A program made the position numbers and the translations under genes. Positions 16,827 to 22,513 of a stretch of DNA of 64,000 bases are shown in pieces; position 1 is the first letter of the stretch; each line of letters starts with the position of its first letter. Under the pieces are notes generated by a model, which made no database searches, was not told where the DNA came from, and was given only the letters and a program-made list of their open reading frames with translations. Source of the DNA: DAIDJD01 sp035485275. GTDB taxonomy: Bacteria > Oederibacteriota > JAJYGY01 > DAIDJD01. The stretch spans positions 1 to 64,000 of the forward strand of contig DATHOE010000011.1 of assembly GCA_035485275.1 (NCBI GenBank), written 5' to 3'.

Positions 16827-17057
16827 CTATTTTTTAACTTTCTTTTTATTCTTATTCTTCTTTAAACTATTTAAGGCGACGCTCACAGTATTGGAAGTTG
16901 TCCCAATTAGATCTGCGATTTCCTTTGGTTGAAATCCTAGTGCGGAAAGTGTTTTGATTGCATCCCGGCCACTCTTGTCACCTATATGCTGGCGAGCCAA
17001 GAGCCTAATGATAATATCTAATTTCTTAGATACTACAACGAACTGTTTATCGTCCAT
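16827..17057 (-). CDS. Small HTH protein (sigma-70 region 4-like), cassette gene 4
   Basis: This 76-aa protein starts at ATG 17057 behind a run of G. The first half is one amphipathic helix (VVVSKKLDIIIRLLARQHI). The second half is a helix-turn-helix of the sigma region 4 type (LSALGFQPKEIADLIGTTSNTVSVALNSL), ending in a Lys-rich tail (KKNKNKKKVKK). Two further proteins of this cassette have the same helix-plus-HTH plan. It may be a DNA-binding subunit or a regulator of the operon. Confidence 0.7.
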   Translation of the reverse strand: MDDKQFVVVSKKLDIIIRLLARQHIGDKSGRDAIKTLSALGFQPKEIADLIGTTSNTVSVALNSLKKNKNKKKVKK

Positions 17058-17130
17058 GCCGCCCCCCAGAGAAAATTTTCTATGGTCTAACAAGTCTTTT
17101 TTTTATCCATACATCTGCCACAACAGAAAT

Positions 17131-18045
17131 TCAGTCTTTTTTTGCAGCATTGAAAGTCTTCGTATACGCAGCAATTAGTCTAGCGCTATCAGTTCCATCA
17201 ATTACACAGTATCTTATCAATTGATATTCTTTAACGGAACTTATTTGCGCAAATGTTTTCATTTGTTCATGTACTGAATCTCCAACTTTGTCCCAATACT
17301 GCAAAATAAAGACATCTGCCACACTGCTAAATAGTCTTTGGATCTGATCCCCATTTTTTCCCATTTTCCTTGGCGTCAGTTCGCCCCTCTGGCCAGGACC
17401 TTTAAAACCGAAAGCCACTCTTATTCTCTTGCCATTAAGGATCAATCGTGACGTGGCCAAATCATTCTTTTCGCCGCCCCAGTCAAAGAACATGAATTTT
17501 TCCTTAAGTATTCTTCGAATTCCATTTTTAAATTGGCGTTCTGGCATAGGAACTGCTTTGGTTGGGAATTTCTTTATTGATTTTACTAATTTAAAGGAAT
17601 CTATATCGTCAATAGTAACTTCTTTTACACGAATGATATTTAAAGGAAATTTTATGGTGACAGTTTTCCCGATATGACTAACATTTGGATAGCTTGCTGT
17701 CGGAAATTTTTTAATACTCTGCTTCTTATTCACAACAGACAATATTTTATCTCTTTGAACAGCATAAACGTCTTCCTTGAAGTACGCACTTTCACTTTCA
17801 ATTTTTTTTTGAAGCACGATTCCGGCTTTTTTGAGTTTTATGCCATGCTCGGCAACAACTTTTGCATTTGTTTTTAACGCAGAAGCAATTCGCTTCCACG
17901 TTTTCCCTTTTTGTTTTCCTTTGTACACTTCGACAAATATTTTATATATCCACCCATTTGGTTTGCCAATCACTCTTGCAGCTGTGTGGATAAGTTGGTT
18001 AGGATCGCCGCCGTAATCAATTATTTTTTCATGTCCCTGATTCAC
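17131..18045 (-). CDS. Predicted HTH plus nuclease-like protein, cassette gene 3
   Basis: This 304-aa protein starts at GTG 18045, overlapping the stop of the previous gene by four bases. Residues about 30-110 resemble a winged helix (YKGKQKGKTWKRIASALKTN followed by GIKLKKAGIVLQKKI). The C-terminal half (about 165-300) has an alpha/beta pattern resembling restriction-like nucleases: FDWGGEKNDLATS, then a strand pair ending VAFGFKGPG, then MGKNGDQIQRLFSS and FILQYWDK. The usual acidic residue before x-Lys is a Gly (GFK), so activity is uncertain. I suspect it is the nucleic-acid-acting protein of the cassette. Confidence 0.55.
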   Translation of the reverse strand: MNQGHEKIIDYGGDPNQLIHTAARVIGKPNGWIYKIFVEVYKGKQKGKTWKRIASALKTNAKVVAEHGIKLKKAGIVLQKKIESESAYFKEDVYAVQRDKILSVVNKKQSIKKFPTASYPNVSHIGKTVTIKFPLNIIRVKEVTIDDIDSFKLVKSIKKFPTKAVPMPERQFKNGIRRILKEKFMFFDWGGEKNDLATSRLILNGKRIRVAFGFKGPGQRGELTPRKMGKNGDQIQRLFSSVADVFILQYWDKVGDSVHEQMKTFAQISSVKEYQLIRYCVIDGTDSARLIAAYTKTFNAAKKD

Positions 18046-18275
18046 TTGGGTTCTCTTTTGGAGACAAGACGAGCAGGAACCAGGCGGCTTAAATTGCTTG
18101 CGTCTATCCTAAGTGCAGTTGCAATTTCCGATTGTTTCACACCAGCATTCAGGAGTTGCATAACCAGTAGAATTTTAATATTTATGAGTTCTTTTTGAAC
18201 TCCATCTTCGCTTTGCACTGTAGCCAACTTGTGAATTTTTTTCTTTAAACTTTTCTCGGTATCTTTTTTTTTCAT
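18042..18275 (-). CDS. Small HTH protein, cassette gene 2
   Basis: This 77-aa protein starts at ATG 18275 inside the stop of the gene before (ATGA) and overlaps the next gene by four bases, so the first three cassette genes are translationally coupled. A Lys-rich N-terminus (KKKDTEKSLKKKIHK) precedes a helix (ELINIKILLVMQLLNAG) and a helix-turn-helix (VKQSEIATALRIDASNLSRL). It has the same plan as cassette genes 1 and 4, with a shorter linker. Confidence 0.7.
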   Translation of the reverse strand: MKKKDTEKSLKKKIHKLATVQSEDGVQKELINIKILLVMQLLNAGVKQSEIATALRIDASNLSRLVPARLVSKREPK

Positions 18276-18553
18276 TTTGAACCTCGAACACTTTTGAGCT
18301 TCTTTGTCTTAATATTTGCGACACCGCCGTAGCTAATTCCTACAATTTTAGAAATGTCACCATTTGAAACTCCTGTTTTCAAAAGCAATTGTGCAATTTT
18401 TCCTTGTTCCGATCTTGCAAGTTTGCTCTCTGTTTCAAATTTTCCAGCTTGGACCAATAGAGATAGTAAAGCCAAAAGTTTTTTGTCAATTTCCAGGAGC
18501 ATATGTTCGGTTGAACCATTACTATGGGTTTCCGCTGATTTCTTTTTTACCAT
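18272..18553 (-). CDS. Small HTH protein, cassette gene 1
   Basis: This 93-aa protein starts at ATG 18553 with GGGGAG seven bases upstream. It has a long N-terminal helix (MLLEIDKKLLALLSLLVQAG), a linker, and a helix-turn-helix (LLKTGVSNGDISKIVGISYGGVANIKTKKL). It is the first gene of the A+T-rich operon. Similarity in plan to the products of cassette genes 2 and 4 suggests duplication within the cassette, perhaps forming hetero-oligomers or recognising different sites. Confidence 0.7.
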   Translation of the reverse strand: MVKKKSAETHSNGSTEHMLLEIDKKLLALLSLLVQAGKFETESKLARSEQGKIAQLLLKTGVSNGDISKIVGISYGGVANIKTKKLKSVRGSK

Positions 18554-18650
18554 CTGCTACTCCCCGCAGTCATTTGCTAGTGGTGATGAGCTGGTATTTC
18601 TCTGGTACCACCAAAGAACTTTGCACCAGATTCTGTCACCATATTTTTAA

Positions 18651-18667
18651 TGATAGAAGTTTATCAA
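18651..18667 (-). promoter_or_regulatory. Possible promoter and operator of the five-gene cassette
   Basis: On the minus strand TTGATA (18662-18667) could be a -35 with an A+T-rich region (AATATGG) about 16-17 bp downstream. It overlaps a dyad TGATA-N6-TATCA (18651-18666), to which one of the small HTH proteins might bind. Confidence 0.3.
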
Positions 18668-18753
18668 CCTTCTCCGGCTGCGTAAACGTCAGATTTATCT
18701 TGGTTTCTGATGCTTCTTTGGGCCTGGCAGGACTTGAAGCTGCGATCCAGCGA

Positions 18754-20031
18754 TTATGGTTGCCCTGGCCGTCGCTCTGCCGTTGCAAGCTGTTCCCCCC
18801 ACCAGTTCATCAGCCGTATCCGTTCGCTTAGCCGTTCCCCCCGGTCATAGGCCCGGACCACTTCGTTGTCGTGAACGTGGTCGAGCGCCAGCTCTACAAC
18901 GTCCCGTTCAAAGCCATTTTCCCTGGCAAGCGTAGAGAACGCAGACCTCCAGCCATGTGGTGAATGTTGATCCTTCAGGTCCAGTAGCTCACGGTAGGCC
19001 TTTTCGACGGATTCCCGGCTGATCGGTCGTGTTGATCCTAGCTTCGCCAGGGAAGTGAACACATACGCTTCGCTGTTCGCCTGGACGTTCCAGGCCTTGC
19101 GCCACGCCAGCAGCTCCTGGGCAATCCGTTGGCTCAGAATCACCTTATGGTCCTGATGCCTGTCTTTGGCTTTCATCTTTTCGCGTGGAATGGTCCAGGT
19201 GGGTGGTTCCGCTTCTAGGTTAAATTCCTTCCACTGGGCCTCGACAACATTTCCGATACGGGCGGCGGTGAAGGCGCATAGGCGGTGGGCCAGATGGACC
19301 ACCTGGGACAGGCGGGTGGTCGCGGTGGCGTTTTGCGCAGTGTGCAGTATCTTGCCGAGGCTGGCGAAGTCCAAGGCTGCCGCCATCCGTCCAGATTTGG
19401 GCTTCCTCGGTAGCGTGGACTTGACCGGGGTGACCGGATTGTCGCCTTTATGGAGTCCCAGGGCCTGGGCCAGTTGGAATACGCCGCCGACGTGTTGAAG
19501 GACCTTGCCGGCCGTGTCGTAGGCCTTCCGCTTGATGATGGCGTCGGCCATCTGTTTGACCTCGGGAGGCCGAATCTCGGAAATGGGCCGTTTTCCGAGA
19601 TAGGGGTACACATCCCGTTCAAAGGCTTGCTTGGAAGTCCGGTAGTGAAAAGGGCTCCATTGGTCTTTTTTGCCCTCCAGCCAGCGTTCTGCGACGTTCC
19701 GGAAGGTGTTACCGGCGTTCTCCATGGAAATACGTAGTTTGTCCTGCCGGACTGTCGCAAGGTTTATGGGCGCGTTCAGGAGCTGCTGCTTGAGGCGTTC
19801 CCGTTCCGTCCGCGCGGAGGCAAGATTCAGCGCAGGGTAAGTGCCCAGGGTGAAGAGCTGTTCTTTGCCCGCCAGGTGGTAGCGGAGGCGCCATACGGCT
19901 TTGCCGCCGGGTGTGACCGTGAGGTGGAGCCCACCGCCGTCGCTCAGCCTGGAAAGGGCCTTGGTGCGGCCCGCCTTAACCGAGGCCAAAAAGGCCTGCA
20001 CGCCCTTGTCGTTGAGAATTTGTACAGCCAT
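18754..20031 (-). CDS. P4-type tyrosine integrase
   Basis: This 425-aa protein is a site-specific recombinase. The N-terminal arm-binding domain (DUF4102 type, about residues 18-95) shows LSDGGGLHLTVTPGGKAVW and FTLGTYPALNLASA. The core domain follows. The catalytic domain carries Arg in CAFTAARIGNVV, HGWRSAFSTLAREN (His-x-x-Arg) and the nucleophile Tyr in VVRAYDRGERL. I chose ATG 20031 because of the upstream GAGG and because an earlier open frame runs back into the tmRNA gene. Candidate arm-type sites overlap its promoter region, so it may be autoregulated. It should catalyse integration into and excision from ssrA. Confidence 0.95.
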   Translation of the reverse strand: MAVQILNDKGVQAFLASVKAGRTKALSRLSDGGGLHLTVTPGGKAVWRLRYHLAGKEQLFTLGTYPALNLASARTERERLKQQLLNAPINLATVRQDKLRISMENAGNTFRNVAERWLEGKKDQWSPFHYRTSKQAFERDVYPYLGKRPISEIRPPEVKQMADAIIKRKAYDTAGKVLQHVGGVFQLAQALGLHKGDNPVTPVKSTLPRKPKSGRMAAALDFASLGKILHTAQNATATTRLSQVVHLAHRLCAFTAARIGNVVEAQWKEFNLEAEPPTWTIPREKMKAKDRHQDHKVILSQRIAQELLAWRKAWNVQANSEAYVFTSLAKLGSTRPISRESVEKAYRELLDLKDQHSPHGWRSAFSTLARENGFERDVVELALDHVHDNEVVRAYDRGERLSERIRLMNWWGEQLATAERRPGQP

Positions 20032-20047
20032 ACCCGCCTCCGCTAAA

Positions 20048-20090
20048 ATACCCGGCTTGATATACCGATCATACCCGGACAGCATTGGAC
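20048..20090. promoter_or_regulatory. Candidate arm-type integrase sites, right end
   Basis: ATACCCGG occurs at 20048-20055 and 20071-20078, with ATTGGAC at 20084-20090. The same motifs occur in the same orientation at the left end. One pair even shares 12 bp (20048-20059 with 218-229). They lie just upstream of the integrase start, so integrase binding could also repress its own gene. Confidence 0.5.
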
Positions 20091-20133
20091 GGTAAAGGAC
20101 GTTGATGGGACGATAAACGCTGTATTTACAAAG

Positions 20134-20172
20134 AAAAACGGCGCCACCCAGATGTTGTTGGATGGCGCCGTT
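20134..20172 (-). terminator. Island-borne terminator of ssrA
   Basis: AACGGCGCCA (20137-20146) pairs with TGGCGCCGTT (20163-20172). On the minus strand the stem is followed by TTTTTCTTTG. It lies 11 bp beyond the tmRNA 3' end and replaces the terminator now found at 80-116. Confidence 0.8.
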
Positions 20173-20180
20173 CTCTCGAT

Positions 20181-20202
20181 TTTTGGAGGCGGTGGGAATC
20201 GA
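20181..20202. repeat. Right attachment core, within ssrA
   Basis: This is the second copy of the 22-bp repeat at 121-142. Here it forms the 3' end of the complete tmRNA gene, so integration keeps ssrA intact. The integrase start lies about 150 bp away on the island side. Confidence 0.9.
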
Positions 20203-20532
20203 ACCCACGTCCGAAAGACGATTCTGGCAGAGCAACTACATGCTTGTTCGGCGGTTTGAATCTCACCGGCCCCGGCGCGCACCGACGCGCTCCGCAGCCA
20301 GCCAGCCCCCTTGAATCTCGTTCCCGCCTAAAGAGGCGCTAGGTAGGAACCAGCCCGTTAGCGTCCATCGGAAAGGGCCACGGGCCCAACCCCTTCGGAT
20401 GGTCACGACCTATTAGGCCGCGAGTGCCAACTGTTCGTCAGCAGTTTACTGTCCCCAGGTTTTTAACGAGGCCCCAGAGTCCCCCGGCATGCGTCCTGTC
20501 GTTCACATCCCCCGTCGAAGCCAGTCGCCCCC
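20184..20532 (-). ncRNA. ssrA: tmRNA (transfer-messenger RNA)
   Basis: The 349-nt gene has the canonical 5' end GGGGGCGACTGGCTTCGACG and a 3' end that pairs with it to form the acceptor stem (GGGGGCG with CGCCTCC) and ends in the T arm GGTTCGATTCCCACC. The internal frame at 20413-20442 reads ADEQLALAA followed by TAA TAG, the expected hydrophobic ...LAA degron. The resume codon (GCT) is inferred from the tag. tmRNA rescues stalled ribosomes and tags the peptide for proteolysis. It is the integration target of the island, and its last 19 nt are in the attachment core. Confidence 0.95.
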
Positions 20533-20540
20533 GAACGGTG

Positions 20541-20894
20541 CTACCCTTTGAGTATACGCTTCTTCGCCCGTTTGGGATCCTTTTTTGGGCCCGGCCCGGC
20601 TTTTTCGGGAGGGGACGGGGGACGACCGGGAAGGCTCCCGGGATCGGCCGCGTACAGGCGCTTGGCGGCCTTGCTGAGCGCCTTGACCTGGGCTTCGCGC
20701 CGCAGGGCCAGGGGGTAGCTTCCCAGGGGCTCCAGGCTGACCAGGCGTTGCGGGGCGCTCACCTGGTTGGCTTTGGCGCCTTTGCCCGCGCGGTGCTGCT
20801 CCATGCGCCGACGGGGGTCCGTGGACACGCCCGTGTACCAGGAACCGTCCTCCCGCTCCAGGACATAGACCCACCAAAAGCCCGGACGCGGCAC
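20541..20894 (-). CDS. GIY-YIG nuclease domain protein (YhbQ-like)
   Basis: This 117-aa protein has the GIY-YIG signature (VYVLEREDGSWYTGV) at about residues 9-23 and RRRMEQHRAGKGAKA downstream, as in small stand-alone proteins of the UPF0213/YhbQ family thought to act on DNA repair intermediates. The Pro/Lys-rich C-terminus is not conserved in the family. It starts at GTG 20894, 7 bp after ppa, and ends just upstream of ssrA. Confidence 0.8.
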   Translation of the reverse strand: MPRPGFWWVYVLEREDGSWYTGVSTDPRRRMEQHRAGKGAKANQVSAPQRLVSLEPLGSYPLALRREAQVKALSKAAKRLYAADPGSLPGRPPSPPEKAGPGPKKDPKRAKKRILKG

Positions 20895-20901
20895 CTTGGA
20901 C

Positions 20902-21456
20902 CTAAGGTTTTTTGGCGGAGGGACCGCCCTCGCCGAACTCGCGGGTGTAGAGCGCGATGGCGTCCATGAGCACGATCTTGGCCTCGGGGGCGTCCATGAA
21001 GTGGTCCACCACCACCTCCTTGTGCTCCAGCTTCTTGTAGTTTTCGAAGAAGTTCCCCAGTTCCTCGACGCGGTGGGGCGCCAGCTGGCGAATGGAGGTG
21101 TAATGGCTGTATTCGGGGTCGTTGGCGTGCACGGCGATGATCTTGTCGTCCGCCTCGCCCTGGTCGCGCATCATCATCACGCCGATCGGGCGCACCTTGA
21201 GGATGGTGAGCGGAACGACGGCCTCCTGGCCCAGAACCAGCACGTCCAGGGGGTCCTTGTCCGCGCAATAGCTGCGCGGGATGAAGCCGTAGTTGGCCGG
21301 ATAGTGGACGCTGGAAAACAGCACCCGGTCCACCCGGATCATGCCGCTGGCCTTGTCGAGTTCATACTTGTTTTTGGAGCCCTTGGGGACCTCGATGACC
21401 GCCGTGAAATACTCCGGCAGTTGGTCTCCGTGGCTCAAATCGTGCCATGGATTCAC
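20902..21456 (-). CDS. ppa: Inorganic pyrophosphatase, type I
   Basis: This 184-aa cytoplasmic enzyme hydrolyses pyrophosphate to two phosphates. The family motifs are present: YELDKASGMIRVDR, YPANYGFIPRSYC, the metal-binding DKDPLDVLVL, and GEADDKIIAV. It starts at GTG 21456 with an AGGAGG site five bases upstream. It lies just downstream of ppx and ppk on the same strand, forming a phosphate metabolism group. Confidence 0.95.
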   Translation of the reverse strand: MNPWHDLSHGDQLPEYFTAVIEVPKGSKNKYELDKASGMIRVDRVLFSSVHYPANYGFIPRSYCADKDPLDVLVLGQEAVVPLTILKVRPIGVMMMRDQGEADDKIIAVHANDPEYSHYTSIRQLAPHRVEELGNFFENYKKLEHKEVVVDHFMDAPEAKIVLMDAIALYTREFGEGGPSAKKP

Positions 21457-21538
21457 GCACCCTCCTGTTTATAGATACGTCAATGTAGGCAAGCGTGGCG
21501 AGTACCGCCAGCGTAAAATGGGGGACTTCCACCTGTTT

Positions 21539-22513
21539 TCAGAGGACGCCGCGGCCGCCCAGGGACTCCCGCTCCGCGGCCAGCAGCCCGTCGCGCAGGC
21601 CAGCGTCCGTCGCCCGTATCCTCTGGGCCCCCAGCGCCAGGGCCGCCTCCTCCAGGAGCACGGAGCCGGCCAGGATCAGGTCCGCCCTCTTTTCATCCAT
21701 GCCCGGCACGTGCATCAGGCCCACCCGGTCCAGGCGCTCCATTTGGCGCACCAGGTCCGAGAGGAAGTGGATCGTGAAGGGCTGGTCCTTGGCGTCGGAG
21801 GCCCTGGCCAGGTTCCGGACGGCCCTAATGGTCCCGCCGGAGCCGATCAGCTCCCGGAGGTCGGGCCAGCGGTTCAGGGTCCTGAGGGAAACGAAGGCGC
21901 GGCGGGCCTCGGTGCGCAGGGCGTCGAGGCCGCCCCTCACCGGGGGGATGTCCCTCAAAAAGGACTGCTGCACCCGGTTCGCGCCCAGGTCCAGGCTGAA
22001 GCTTTCGAGGATTTTTGGGCCCTGGCAGAGGCTGATCTCCGTGCTACCGCCGCCGATGTCGACGAGGCCGAAGCCGCCGCTGGGGAGTTTCTCCGCGCCG
22101 AGCACGCCTTTGGCTATCAGCGCCGCCTCCTCGGCTCCGCTGATGACCTTGAAGGAGATGCCGAAGCGCTCCCTCCAGCGTTCCAGCAACTGGGGCGCCT
22201 CGGGAGCCTCGCGCATGGCCGAGGTGGCCACGGCCACCATGCGCACCCCGCCCAGGGCGTGGTGTAGCTGGACGAAATCGCGGAGGGCCTCCTCCACCCG
22301 CTCCACCGCCGTGGGATCGACGTGGCCGAGCTCGAAAAGACGGTCCCCCAGGCGGACCATGCGTTTCTCACGGTGCAGGCGGCGGAAGGCGCGTTCCTTC
22401 ATGTTGGCGGCCACCACGTCCAGGCGCACGGAATTGGTCCCCAGGTCGATGATGGAGAAGACGGATTCCCCCGGCACGGGGGACGCGGCCGCCAGGGCTT
22501 CCTGGGGTTTCAT
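21539..22513 (-). CDS. ppx: Exopolyphosphatase (Ppx/GppA family)
   Basis: This 324-aa protein starts at ATG 22513, inside the stop of ppk (ATGA overlap). It carries the ASKHA ATP-binding motifs: FSIIDLGTNSVRLDVV near residue 20, VATSAMREA, and FGLVDIGGGSTEIS. A catalytic Glu is expected in SGAEEAALIAKGV. It removes terminal phosphates from polyphosphate or converts pppGpp to ppGpp. At this short length it is the two-domain form without the C-terminal HD extension of E. coli Ppx. Translational coupling to ppk implies balanced synthesis and breakdown. Confidence 0.9.
   Translation of the reverse strand: MKPQEALAAASPVPGESVFSIIDLGTNSVRLDVVAANMKERAFRRLHREKRMVRLGDRLFELGHVDPTAVERVEEALRDFVQLHHALGGVRMVAVATSAMREAPEAPQLLERWRERFGISFKVISGAEEAALIAKGVLGAEKLPSGGFGLVDIGGGSTEISLCQGPKILESFSLDLGANRVQQSFLRDIPPVRGGLDALRTEARRAFVSLRTLNRWPDLRELIGSGGTIRAVRNLARASDAKDQPFTIHFLSDLVRQMERLDRVGLMHVPGMDEKRADLILAGSVLLEEAALALGAQRIRATDAGLRDGLLAAERESLGGRGVL

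Larger units (their letters stand above)
121..20202. mobile_element. Integrative genomic island in the 3' end of ssrA
   Basis: The element is bounded by a 22-bp direct repeat (121-142 and 20181-20202) identical to the 3' end of the tmRNA. It encodes a P4-type tyrosine integrase next to the intact target gene, an AlpA-family protein and a replication-relaxation family protein. Cargo is a toxin-antitoxin pair, a copper/silver resistance cluster, a helicase-nuclease and an A+T-rich five-gene cassette. The combination of ssrA target, P4-type integrase and AlpA resembles the cryptic prophage-like element CP4-57 of E. coli, although the cargo is different. No conjugation machinery was seen, so it is at most mobilisable. 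Confidence 0.9.

Noticed and set aside
17985..17993. A second DnaA box (reverse) in the A+T-rich cassette
   Set aside because: It lies inside the coding frame of the 304-aa protein (LIHTAAR) and is explained by codons.
20032..20235. An upstream in-frame extension of the integrase into the tmRNA gene
   Set aside because: The extension reads tmRNA and terminator sequence, has no ribosome-binding site, and the family's N-terminus begins near ATG 20031.
20541..20894. GIY-YIG protein as a homing endonuclease linked to the island
   Set aside because: It is outside the attachment core, short, of the YhbQ type, and next to ppa.
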